Shown: positions 1 to 8,900 of the stretch, piece after piece
Layout of the letters: each line of letters starts with the position of its first letter
Position numbering within the stretch: position 1 is the stretch's first letter
From: Clostridia bacterium
GTDB lineage: Bacteria; Bacillota; Clostridia; UBA1381
DNA: 64,000 nucleotides
Direction of reading: 5' to 3'
NCBI GenBank assembly: GCA_900756545.1
Contig: CAAEKO010000043.1
Span: forward strand, 1 to 64,000
Translations under genes and position numbers: made by a program
The notes under the pieces: model-generated
Seen by the model: the letters and a program-made list of their open reading frames with translations, nothing else
The model's database searches: none
What the model was told of the DNA's origin: nothing

Positions 1-119
1 ACCTCCTTCCTTGGAGATGATGGCATAACCGCCCAGCTTTTACACTGTTTTCCGTCTTACCTTTTCCGCCGGTTTTCTCCGACGGACATTATTATATACT
101 ATTTTTCCTTATTTTTCAA
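1..119 (-). promoter_or_regulatory. Promoter and ribosome binding site of a gene off the left edge
   Basis: On the minus strand there is a -35 TTGAAA (114-119), a 17-bp spacer and a perfect -10 TATAAT (91-96). About 80 bases further on, at the very edge of the window, lies GGAAGGAGGT (1-10), an almost perfect Shine-Dalgarno sequence. A minus-strand gene therefore probably starts just left of position 1. The 80-base leader contains a short GC-rich inverted repeat (around 69-86) that could be a small regulatory hairpin, but no known riboswitch was recognised. Confidence 0.6.
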
Positions 120-141
120 GTCTCCGTCCTAAAAATATTCT

Positions 142-166
142 AAAAAAAAGCCCCGCAAAGCGGGGA
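142..166 (-). terminator. Rho-independent terminator of the P-loop ATPase gene
   Basis: The stem CCCCGC/GCGGGG with an AAA loop (151-165) is followed, on the minus strand, by a run of eight T. It lies 10 bases beyond the stop codon of the ATPase gene that ends at 176. Confidence 0.85.
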
Positions 167-175
167 TTTTATTCT

Positions 176-1246
176 TTATATAAACCGTTCGATATCACGA
201 AGTACCTGCTCCTGGAACAGATTAATACGTTCAAAATCCATATAGGGTACATAATTTTGCTCCAACTGGTCATGTGTGGATTTTGCTTTTTTGATAACAG
301 TTACGGCTCTGTCCACCATGGTATTTACCAGCTCACGGCTTTCCTGCAAATCTGTTTCCGCTCTTTGCACCGCGGCTGAATCCAGCATAGCGTCCAAATC
401 AATAACTGTACCCGTATTGCCGGTAGGATATTTCGTAAAGAAATCGTCGGTCGTGATAAATATGCCTTCCTGCGGCACTGTCATGTGCAGGATATTATCC
501 TGTGGACTTAGCGGATCGTAGAAGCATTCAATGTCATACCCGTTTTCCGTAAAATAACGAGCCGTTTTTTCCAAAACCCTGCCGCTTCCGCCTGCTATAC
601 GCGCTTTCAGGACATATACCGCAGGATATGCAAAGGAGTTGGGGAATCCAATGACGCCTAACGGTGAGATCGCCGTCAGGAATAGTTTACGCACTGTCCC
701 GATCCTGCCGGAAATCTTAGACTTACCAGCCGTCAGCTTACTGGCCGCATCCAAAACGGCAGCCTCAGAAAGACAGCCCTGATTGATCTCCATAATATCC
801 CGGTAGAATTCTCCCGCCGCGCCGATATAATGGTAAGCCCGTGTGAAATACCTCTTGATATCGGTATTGCATGCAATAATATTATCCTTTCGTTCTCGGA
901 TAGCCGTTTCGTTCCAAAACTCTCCCATATGGAGGATGGTATCGACGCAGCCCGGGTTGATTGGATCAACAATATGCGGACTGGTGCCGTCTACCATAGC
1001 GATACCGATATCCCGAACAATTACGCCATCCAGGGAATCCGGATCGGATGAACAGTGCAGATAGTCTATATCATAATCCCGGCCGTCTGCCCATCTGGCT
1101 ACTTTTTTCATAAGAGTGGATTTTCCTGTACCCGGTCCGCCTTTAATCGCGTATATTTTATTCGCCTCTTTTGGGCCCAATAAATAATCATAGTAAGAAT
1201 AGAAACCTTTTGTTGTGTTTCCGCCTAAAAAATAATGCCGTTTCAT
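176..1246 (-). CDS. P-loop ATPase of the PRK06851 type, internally duplicated
   Basis: The 356-residue protein has a classical Walker A motif, GGPGTGKST, at residues 36-44, so it should bind ATP or GTP. The second half (about residues 210-265) repeats the pattern of the first: both have a Y-x-L/I-K strand, a glycine-rich loop, a K-x-A-R-W/Y helix and a Y-D-I-x-C/Y strand. In the second copy the glycine loop reads AGGSGRV and has lost the Lys-Ser/Thr pair. This tandem arrangement fits the uncharacterised PRK06851-like ATPases of Firmicutes; the cellular role is unknown. I chose the ATG at 1246 because AGGGGG precedes it; a TTG seven codons upstream also keeps the frame. It is transcribed away from the alcohol dehydrogenase and ends at a strong terminator. 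No signal peptide or membrane segment is visible. Confidence 0.8.
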   Translation of the reverse strand: MKRHYFLGGNTTKGFYSYYDYLLGPKEANKIYAIKGGPGTGKSTLMKKVARWADGRDYDIDYLHCSSDPDSLDGVIVRDIGIAMVDGTSPHIVDPINPGCVDTILHMGEFWNETAIRERKDNIIACNTDIKRYFTRAYHYIGAAGEFYRDIMEINQGCLSEAAVLDAASKLTAGKSKISGRIGTVRKLFLTAISPLGVIGFPNSFAYPAVYVLKARIAGGSGRVLEKTARYFTENGYDIECFYDPLSPQDNILHMTVPQEGIFITTDDFFTKYPTGNTGTVIDLDAMLDSAAVQRAETDLQESRELVNTMVDRAVTVIKKAKSTHDQLEQNYVPYMDFERINLFQEQVLRDIERFI

Positions 1247-1397
1247 TCTTTTGCCCCCTGTTTTCAAGATTCGTTCTATATTATGCGCCCAATTATCTTT
1301 TTATGCAGCAAAGCTTATATTTTTTTGTTTTGGAACACGATTTTGCTGCCTTCAATGCCTTTGGCTCAGTCGTCAGTCCATTTCCGACTGCTGCTCT

Positions 1398-1493
1398 CTA
1401 TGTTGTAAGCATATTAAGATAGCTCCAGCCCACAAAATATTCCGCAAAGGCATCGTTTGTTTTGCCTATTTTAAATACGCTTAATTCTTTCAT
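1398..1493 (-). pseudogene. Truncated cupin-domain gene fragment
   Basis: A reading frame starts at ATG 1493 with an AGAAAGG ribosome binding site and runs 31 codons to TAG at 1398. Its start, MKELSVFKIGKTNDAF, followed by AEYFVGWSYLNMLTT, looks like the N-terminus of small cupin proteins found near MerR regulators and oxidoreductases in Clostridia, recognised from memory. The metal-binding core with its histidines does not follow in any frame before the ATPase gene. I read it as the stump of a cupin gene that once followed the alcohol dehydrogenase (25 bases upstream on this strand). It could instead encode a real 31-residue peptide. Confidence 0.5.
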
Positions 1494-1518
1494 TTTATTT
1501 TACCTTTCTTTCAATCAA

Positions 1519-2691
1519 TCATTTGTACGCATTTGCATATATTTTAATGCAATCCTCTACGGTAAGCGTGTATCTGTCGCACAGGAACAGTCCGCCCATG
1601 GTGTTCATAGCGTTCTTTGCCATTGTCTCAAATTCGCCGGGCGTAATGCCATAATCGGACATCTTTAGGTCATCTACGCCGCAAGCCTTTTGAAGATTTG
1701 TTAATGCTGCAATAAAATCCATAGGCTGTGCCGCTGTTTTTAGGCCTAAAAGCTTCGCCATTTCTACAAAACGCGCATCGCATTGATGCTTACCGATAAA
1801 AAATGAAAAATACGATTTGCTGAGCATGATTAATCCCGCACCATGCGGCAAATCCTGATGATAGGCGCTCATAGCATGTTCAAGCGAATGCTGGCTTGAG
1901 GTTGAACCGACGCACATTTCAATCCCAGACAGATAATTTGCAAAGGCAACATGTTCCCTGGCCTCCATATCGTCTCCGTTATGAACCGCTCTTGCAAGAT
2001 ACTTTCCTATATTTTTGATAGCCTCTGAGCCGACCATATCACTCATCAGATTTGCTTTTTTTGAAATATACCCTTCGACGCTATGAAACAGCGCGTCAAA
2101 GCCCTGATAAGCGGTAAACCTCGGCGGTACAGTTTTCATCAGACCGGGGTCTATCACGGCTAGCCTTGGAAATAACATAGGGTCTACCAATCCCGTTTTC
2201 TCATGCGTTTCGGGATTTGTTATCACACCCCCGCAGTCAGTTTCCGAGCCCGTTCCGGCAGTTGTGGTAATGGCAACAATCGGAAGCGGCATATTTTCAA
2301 TTTCTTTACCTTTTCCCGTCCCTGATTTGATATAGTCCCATAAGTCTCCTTCATTGGTCGCCATAACGGCAATTCCTTTTGAAGCATCCATCACACTGCC
2401 GCCGCCAAGGGCAACTATAAAATCGCATCCTTTTTTCCGGGCAAACAGACCTCCCTCCATAACTGTATCTTTTAACGGATTAGGCTGAATTTTGTCGAAT
2501 ACCACATATTCAATATCCGCCAAACACAGCTGCTCTTCAACCCTTGCCAGATAGCCGTTTTCACGCGTTGATTTTCCATTAGAAATAACAATGAGCGCCT
2601 TTTTACCGGGTAACTCCTGAATATTTAGATTGTTAAGCTGGCCGCAGCCGAACAGCGCTGTTGTTGGTACAGCATAATTAAATGAACGCAT
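1519..2691 (-). CDS. Iron-containing alcohol dehydrogenase
   Basis: This 390-residue protein belongs to the iron-dependent (group III) alcohol dehydrogenases, which interconvert alcohols and aldehydes or ketones with NAD(P)H. The nucleotide-binding signature GGGSVMDASKG is at residues 96-106. Probable iron ligands are D199 and H203 in the GFDALFHSVEGY segment, and H268 and H283 in the segment ending LPHGAG, with H272 nearby. Length and motif order are normal for the family. The ATG is preceded by AAGGAGG. The gene is divergent from a merR gene, and its promoter has MerR-type architecture, so it is probably induced by a small molecule or stress sensed by that regulator. The true substrate cannot be read from sequence. 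A cupin stump follows it. Confidence 0.9.
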   Translation of the reverse strand: MRSFNYAVPTTALFGCGQLNNLNIQELPGKKALIVISNGKSTRENGYLARVEEQLCLADIEYVVFDKIQPNPLKDTVMEGGLFARKKGCDFIVALGGGSVMDASKGIAVMATNEGDLWDYIKSGTGKGKEIENMPLPIVAITTTAGTGSETDCGGVITNPETHEKTGLVDPMLFPRLAVIDPGLMKTVPPRFTAYQGFDALFHSVEGYISKKANLMSDMVGSEAIKNIGKYLARAVHNGDDMEAREHVAFANYLSGIEMCVGSTSSQHSLEHAMSAYHQDLPHGAGLIMLSKSYFSFFIGKHQCDARFVEMAKLLGLKTAAQPMDFIAALTNLQKACGVDDLKMSDYGITPGEFETMAKNAMNTMGGLFLCDRYTLTVEDCIKIYANAYK

Positions 2692-2751
2692 TTTTTCTTC
2701 CTCCTTGACATTTTATTGGTTTGGTTGTACAATATTTTAAAGCTCAAATAT

Positions 2752-2782
2752 ATTATACAAGTTAAAGTAAACTTTAAGTCAA
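2752..2782 (-). promoter_or_regulatory. MerR-type promoter and operator of the alcohol dehydrogenase gene
   Basis: On the minus strand the -35 is TTGACT (2777-2782) and the -10 is TATAAT (2752-2757), separated by 19 bp instead of the usual 17. Between them sits a perfect inverted repeat, TTAAAGT-AA-ACTTTAA (2762-2777). A long spacer with a centred dyad is the hallmark of promoters that MerR activators untwist. The merR gene itself starts at 2816 on the other strand, so the same operator may also control it. Confidence 0.85.
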
Positions 2783-2815
2783 GACTTTTTTTATTTTTTT
2801 TGAGGAGATTATAAA

Positions 2816-3271
2816 ATGATTTACACCGTAGGCGAAGCCGCAAAAATATTAAATGTTGCCCCATCAACGATACGATATTATGATAAGGAGGGACTTCTCC
2901 CCTTTGTGGAGCGTTCGGGCGGCGGTATTCGAATGTTTCAGGAAAAAGATTTCGAATGGCTTTTTGTGATAGAATGTCTGAAAAAATCAGGTATGCCGAT
3001 TCGGGATATCAAAGCTTTTATAGATATGGCTCTTAAGGGTGATGATACAATTGATGAACGCCTTGAACTGTTTAAGAAGCAAAGAGAGATAGTCCTGGGG
3101 CAAATGGAGGAATTACGGCAAACGCTTGACATATTGGATTATAAATGCTGGTATTATGAAACAGCAAAAAAGGCGGGAACAACCGCAAAGCCCCGCGGCA
3201 TGCGTATAGAAGAAATACCCGAACATCTGCGTTCCGCAAGAGAAAGTCTTGACCGCATGCGCAAAGTGTAA
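2816..3271 (+). CDS. MerR-family transcriptional regulator
   Basis: The 151-residue protein starts with a MerR winged helix-turn-helix (about residues 1-70): YTVGEAAKILNVAPSTIRYYDKEGLLP is spread over the first 30 residues, followed by the wing and the MPIRDIKAFIDM helix. Residues 75-125 form a long helix suited to the antiparallel dimerisation coil. The C-terminal tail is short and has only one cysteine (in the YKCWYYE segment), so it is not a typical metal-sensing MerR; a small-molecule or stress signal is more likely. TGAGGAG precedes the ATG. The divergent alcohol dehydrogenase promoter, with its 19-bp spacer, is the obvious target. Subgroups that regulate alcohol dehydrogenases (AdhR-like) share this arrangement. 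Confidence 0.88.
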   Translation: MIYTVGEAAKILNVAPSTIRYYDKEGLLPFVERSGGGIRMFQEKDFEWLFVIECLKKSGMPIRDIKAFIDMALKGDDTIDERLELFKKQREIVLGQMEELRQTLDILDYKCWYYETAKKAGTTAKPRGMRIEEIPEHLRSARESLDRMRKV

Positions 3272-3321
3272 AAAGGTTCATGCATTATAACCTTTGGGTT
3301 ATAGCCCAACGCATTATATTG

Positions 3322-3358
3322 AAAAAAGCCGCCCGGACGCAATGTCCTGCGACTTTTT
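3322..3358 (+). terminator. Possible terminator between merR and the GH105 gene
   Basis: An imperfect hairpin (outer AAAAAG/CTTTTT, inner GGAC/GTCC, small mismatches between) lies in the convergent gap after merR. It is followed by TTTTT on + and by a run of T on the minus strand, so it could serve both directions. The mismatches keep confidence low. Confidence 0.4.
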
Positions 3359-3463
3359 CGTTTTTTTGACATAGTTAACCGCTATTTAATTTATACAGTA
3401 CTCTGCTATTATTCCGTCTGCAGCCCTCCCGCTGCACAAGGCAATTTTCATAATATATGACTC

Positions 3464-4564
3464 TTAAGCCAGCAGTTTATAAATCTCGCTGCACATCAGA
3501 ACAAAGGCCCCAGTACCATGTAAGTCATTTTGTATGACAGGCCAATTAATATAATGCGCGTAGCTTCCGTCTTCTATACCAATACCGCTGCATATTTCCC
3601 CGAGAATAAGGCCATTCCCATCCTCTTGGAGCGAATTGATCACGCCGTAAAATCCCTTTTCCAGACAAGACATATATTCATCGGAAAGGTATCCCCTGTG
3701 CATACATTTGGCAATGGTGTACAAGTATAGGCAGGTACAGGAATTTTCCAGCCAATTATCCGCAAGATTGCCTTTATTGATGATTTGATACCAGCGGCCG
3801 CTTTTATCCTGATATTTCGCAATATTGGCGATGGTTTTCCTTAATATATCGATGATTTCATTCCGTTTATCGTGATTTTTCGGAAGCTCGTCAAGAATAT
3901 CGGAAATCGCGACAACAAACCATCCGCATGCTCTTCCCCATACTTCGTGGGATAGCCCTGTTTCCTGATCCGCCCATTGTGCCTGTTTGGTTTCATCCCA
4001 GCCATGATGCAATAATCCATCTTCATCAATCATATTGCTATACATAACAATAATCTGATTCACAGCCATATCGAAAAATTCTGTCTTACCAAACTCAGCC
4101 GCGTACATAGCCATAAGCGGCGAAACCATGTACAGGCCGTCAAGCCACATCTCATTGGGCGCGTCTGCAAAATGCCAGAATCCTCCCTGTGAATTTACCG
4201 GATAGCTTTTCAGGCTTTCAGTAAGTGTAGTGATAACCTTCTTATACCGTTCATCTCCCGTTTCCCTGTACAGATTAAATAGTAAAATCCCTGCCTGTCT
4301 GTAATCCAGCGTCTTTAAGCTGCACCACGGATTATCACTGGGTACGATTTCGCCGTCCGCCGTAACTACCGAGTCGACCCAGCCTTTGATATATTCAAAA
4401 TACTTCCGGTCTTCTGTGATATGGTATATCCGTTCCATTCCAGACAGAAACACCCCATGGTGATAGGTGAACATCCCGACGTTCGGCTCAATTCTGTCCG
4501 GCGGAAACTTTGCCATAATCGTTTCACACATCTTTATTCCATATTTCAGCGACTCTTCTTTCAT
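3464..4564 (-). CDS. GH105 family unsaturated glucuronyl/galacturonyl hydrolase
   Basis: This 366-residue protein matches glycoside hydrolase family 105 (YteR/YesR/RhiN), an alpha6/alpha6 barrel that removes the unsaturated uronic acid left at the end of oligosaccharides by pectin or rhamnogalacturonan lyases. The catalytic aspartate is D142 in MWLDGLYM, equivalent to D143 of YteR. A histidine pair H186-H187 before GWD and the segment WGRACGW (209-215) are further family hallmarks. There is no signal peptide, so it should act in the cytoplasm on imported oligosaccharides. It is the last gene of the ten-gene carbohydrate operon, 18 bases after the propeller gene. Length is normal for the family. 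Its presence implies that a lyase works upstream. The exact chain, rhamnogalacturonan versus another uronic-acid polymer, is inference. Confidence 0.9.
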   Translation of the reverse strand: MKEESLKYGIKMCETIMAKFPPDRIEPNVGMFTYHHGVFLSGMERIYHITEDRKYFEYIKGWVDSVVTADGEIVPSDNPWCSLKTLDYRQAGILLFNLYRETGDERYKKVITTLTESLKSYPVNSQGGFWHFADAPNEMWLDGLYMVSPLMAMYAAEFGKTEFFDMAVNQIIVMYSNMIDEDGLLHHGWDETKQAQWADQETGLSHEVWGRACGWFVVAISDILDELPKNHDKRNEIIDILRKTIANIAKYQDKSGRWYQIINKGNLADNWLENSCTCLYLYTIAKCMHRGYLSDEYMSCLEKGFYGVINSLQEDGNGLILGEICSGIGIEDGSYAHYINWPVIQNDLHGTGAFVLMCSEIYKLLA

Positions 4565-4582
4565 ATCCTGACATTCCTTTCT

Positions 4583-5968
4583 TTAAAAAGCACAGTCAAT
4601 CGAGGTAAGCCAGTTATATCCGCACCCCTTCATTTTCATCATGCTTTTCAAAAATCCATTTTTATATCTGTCTATAAATATCTCACTTTCCTCTGCGTCG
4701 GCGTCTCCCCAAATCCGTACTTTCCCCTCATCTGGATACCATACCATGAATTGCTCGCCGGGAAAATCATAGTGCTTTCCAATATGTATCAGTATACCGC
4801 CGGTATAGTATATGTCCGCCCCATCCGAATCAATTACCGATACATTGGGGCGTCCCTCCTGCCAGTATAAAAACTCATGATATCCATCGCCGTTAATATC
4901 AATGGGGCGCATATTGTTCAGCGCATATGGAAATGGAAAATCTATACGCTCGCCAGTTCGCGCATCATATACATAAGACTCTTTTATTTTCTTTTTCTCC
5001 CGCTGGCGGTAAGCAAAGGCAATCTTTCTGTGATTAGGCCGCACGGCCGCGATCCACCCGTAATGAATGTGCCCGTCGTCTACATAATCTCCCCACTCAT
5101 CGCTGTAAATATCTTTCCAGATCACCTGACCGTTCATGTCAAATGTCACTACGCGCGGGCAGCCATCATAGTCGCCTTGTTCTCTGCCGGTATACAAATA
5201 CATTTTGTTTGTCTGGGTATCCACGAACGGCAATACAATATCAGAGTGTCCGTGATAATGCTCATGGTCAAAGCAGAGAATATCCTCTCCCCGATCCAGG
5301 CTGATCATATGCTCGCCGCAAAGCACCTCGTCAACGCCGTCGCCGTTGAAATCAAAAACGGGATAGGAATGCGACCCCCAGGAGCCATCTTCCGCGGGAA
5401 TTACTTTTTCCCAGCGTAACTGCATATCCGCGTTATAAGCCTGCAAAAACATATCGCCATATGTCCCTTGTTCTGTCACCAGCACAGGCTCGCCGTGCAC
5501 AAAGCCGGCAAAAATTGCAAATCGGTACGCATGCGCCAGCCGTTCCCACTCTGTATTCTCAGCATTGAAATGCCATGTGCCGGTAGTTTTGCCGCTCAAA
5601 GCGTCCAAACGTTCCAAAACCATAGTCCGAGCCTTTAAGGGGAATCTTTCCTCCGGATTGTTTACAAACCATATCTCATCTATGCCGTCCTGATCCATAT
5701 CAAAAGCGATAAATGGCATAAACCATGTGCCGGGAACTAACCCCATACCCAATGTTTTGTGCCACAGCATTTGTCCATCTTCTCCAAACAACGCCAGCTC
5801 CATAGGATGCTGATGAAAATGGAACATACCTTCAAAAGGATCTATATTGGGGGACTGGGAATACGCGAAGAGCATGCCGATTCCATGTCTGCCAAGCTCC
5901 ACCTGGCAGGCACGAATCTGGGCAAGCTTGGTGTTCAGATTGTATTCCTTAAAAATTTGAATGTTCAT
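4583..5968 (-). CDS. Cytoplasmic beta-propeller protein with calcium loops, possibly lyase-related
   Basis: I do not recognise a definite family for this 461-residue protein. It contains three D-x-D/N-x-D-G calcium-type loops followed by acidic residues (starting at D90, D206 and D357), as in FG-GAP/VCBS propeller blades and in the eight-bladed propeller of family PL11 rhamnogalacturonan lyases. Clusters of histidines (CFDHEHYHGHSD around 232-243 and DDGHIHYGW around 297-305) could line an active site. There is no signal peptide or membrane segment, so it probably works inside the cell. It sits between a giant surface protein and the GH105 hydrolase, with gaps of 12 and 18 bases. An intracellular exo-lyase or other uronide-processing enzyme would fit this place, but that is inference. 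AAGGAG precedes the ATG. Confidence 0.65.
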   Translation of the reverse strand: MNIQIFKEYNLNTKLAQIRACQVELGRHGIGMLFAYSQSPNIDPFEGMFHFHQHPMELALFGEDGQMLWHKTLGMGLVPGTWFMPFIAFDMDQDGIDEIWFVNNPEERFPLKARTMVLERLDALSGKTTGTWHFNAENTEWERLAHAYRFAIFAGFVHGEPVLVTEQGTYGDMFLQAYNADMQLRWEKVIPAEDGSWGSHSYPVFDFNGDGVDEVLCGEHMISLDRGEDILCFDHEHYHGHSDIVLPFVDTQTNKMYLYTGREQGDYDGCPRVVTFDMNGQVIWKDIYSDEWGDYVDDGHIHYGWIAAVRPNHRKIAFAYRQREKKKIKESYVYDARTGERIDFPFPYALNNMRPIDINGDGYHEFLYWQEGRPNVSVIDSDGADIYYTGGILIHIGKHYDFPGEQFMVWYPDEGKVRIWGDADAEESEIFIDRYKNGFLKSMMKMKGCGYNWLTSIDCAF

Positions 5969-5980
5969 TTCTGTTCTCCT

Positions 5981-8900
5981 TTATTGAAATGCCACCATTA
6001 GGCTGTGCGCTCTCCACAAGGATACAACAAGTACATCCGCTGAGCTATGTGCGGATAATTCCTCCTGCGTAATCTGCCGGACTTTACCGCGGCTGCTGTC
6101 ATACATATAAATTTTATTATACATCTGCATATTATAAATTTCATATGTTCCTTCACCGTCTTCAAGTCTGAGCAAAGAGCCTTCCTTATTTTTTATCTTT
6201 CCACAGAAGGTTCTGTAAGCCGTTGCAAGTGTTTCAGTATTGGGATTTGCGGCTGTTTTGAGCTGTTTTCCGTTTCCTTTAAATAGTATCTTCATATCCG
6301 AAGGTTTCCCGTCATTACGCTGTTTCCAGCATATCACATCGCCCACCGCAAGCTTTAACCCGCTTTCTCCATTCTCTGCGTTCAATGCTTCCAGATTGAT
6401 TGAATCATCCACCTCTATGGACGCCGTCCTTGCAGCGCTCAGGCAGGTTACCCGGGTAACGATTTCGTCCTCCTCGCTGATACCGACTGATATTTCACTC
6501 ACAACGCCGGTAAATACACTGTCTACATCCTTCACCGGCCTGTTTTTGATTAAAATAACCTCCGCGGTATTCTCATTTTCGTTAGCGGAATAGGCGGTAA
6601 ATGTATAATTTTTGCCGGAAATAAAATAGGATTTCGCGTATTCATATTTATACTCGTAAAGCTCTGCGTTTTTGGCATCCGCCGGAACAACAAATACCTG
6701 TGTAGCGCTATCTATGTATATCTTGTTTCCCAGGCTCCCACTGTCAGGCCGATACTCCAGCGCACTTCCATTCGCAATGACGCGCAGGCCATCCGGTTCC
6801 GCGTTTTTGACTGTAACCACCCGGTTGATCTCACCGGCTGCGTTCATCTTATACTGTATCAACTGGGCGTCTGCCGCCAACGCATGATATGCCTTTTCCG
6901 CCGTATTGCATAATTCCTCATCCACGCGTAAACGCGATGCACACACTATGCGTTCCAGCTTATCATTGGCAGTCAGCAGCTTTATTTCCACATGCTCTTC
7001 ATCATCCGTGATAATGGCTTTAATAAAATATCCGAATTGCCAGTTTCCGGCGGTTTTCTTAAACGCCGCTACATTGGAAAACGTGTCAAGATAAAATATT
7101 CCCGTATCGCCCGTTTCCAGTACATCCGCGCCTGCGTAGCCCGGAACACAGTTCACTTCCCGTTCAATTTCGCCATGCACTTCATCACAAAATACAACAC
7201 TCCGTTTTTTATCGTCATTTTTCACACGGCTGACCGTGCCGGTTATGACAGCATTCGATTTATAGATCACGGCTCTTGTTTTGTCAGCGCTCTGGGCTAT
7301 GGTCAGGATATCATTTTCGGTGATTCCGTCAAATTTTGCCGCAGCAGCGCCCGAAAGCACACGAAGCTCTCCGTTTAAATCAACGTCAATTTGTTTGTTC
7401 TCAAATTTATCATAAATGATTCCATTAATCTTGTCCACCGCGCCTACAACAAAAGTCTGATAATCCTTGACATTTACCACATCATAGCTTCCGTCCCGAT
7501 TGTTGTCGATCAGCTCCACACTTCCATATGCTGGCAGCATGTGGCCAGCCGTATATTGTGACAATGCCTTATCATTATAGATCAGAGATTTATCTTTCGC
7601 TGCTCTGACTGTTTTTGTTTTGCCGTTTGCCCCTTCATATACATACTGATTATCAGAATAAGATATGATATCAAGCGCGTCGATAGTCAGGATTGTATTC
7701 AGCTTATCGATATCGCAAATATAGAGCACGATTTCTTCATCGCCGCTGGAATCCACATAATATCTAATCCGCTTTCCAATCAAGGACGCAGCATCGATTC
7801 CAGGCGCCGCATATGCCGTCCCGCTGATTTGAATATATCCGGACTCCATATGCTGCGTACTGTCAATGCCGGTAATATCGGTAGCAGTCACCAGCCCCGT
7901 GTGCTCTGTAATGCTTAGCATTCCCTCCATCGTTTCCTTTTTCGAAAAAGACGCGGCTCCATTCTGGATTTCATCCATAATCAAAATTTCTGATTTCAGT
8001 GCGTTTGTGAGCATAGTATTTAGCTGGGCAAAAGTAAGCTCCATGGTTTCATTGCCCGCCACGCCCTTTATAACGCCGATTTGTGCCGCCGCCTCAACAG
8101 GGAGAAACTCCTCTAAAATATATTGGTACCCAAGAGAAACTACAAACGCTCTGCATGCTTCTGCGTATTGAACGGTGCCATAAGGATTGAAATTGCCTTT
8201 TGGATCGGGCTTGATAATATCGCCAGCCGCCATAACGCCCGCATATCCCTCATAGGTATTAACGTCAATATCCTGATAAACTGCCGCGGCCTCTGTCATT
8301 TTCAGGCCGCCTTTGCCAATCAGCCTGGCTATGTATTTGGCAAAATTCTCACGGTTCACCGTCTGCGTATCCTCGGCATACTCATTGCTCTCATATATGC
8401 CCAGTCCTACAAGCAGCTGCCGCTTTTCGTCTTTGCCGCCATCTCCAATCATGGTTTTGACAGCCGCTTTTTCGGCTGTATAACCAGTATTGGACGGCGG
8501 TTCAAGGTCATATCCCTGTTCATAAAACTGCCAGTCATCAATAAATAATACGGTGCCTTTTGTTTTTCCCACAATCCGTATGTCCTGGCTCCCAGTCAGC
8601 GATTCCGAAGGTATACTGACCGCCGCACTCAAGTCCGTCCAGGTATCCTTTTCAATATTGATCTGACCAACCTTATGATACCATGTATCCGGCGCAGACG
8701 CTGTTCTGTAATTCACACAATACCATATATTTTGCGCTGCACTTGACTTGACTCTTGCCCGCATCTCATATGTTTTTCCGCTTTCCAGATATACCTTCTG
8801 CAGCACAGGCGCTTCGTCCCAGCCTACGTCAAATTTGAGTACAGTATTATTTTCCTCTTTAACAAAGCGAATACTGCGCCGCTGGTTGCCATCGCCGTAT

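Noticed and set aside
4421..5419. Long plus-strand open frames opposite the GH105 and propeller genes
   Set aside because: They have no ribosome site or recognisable domains and mirror the codon bias of the minus-strand genes.
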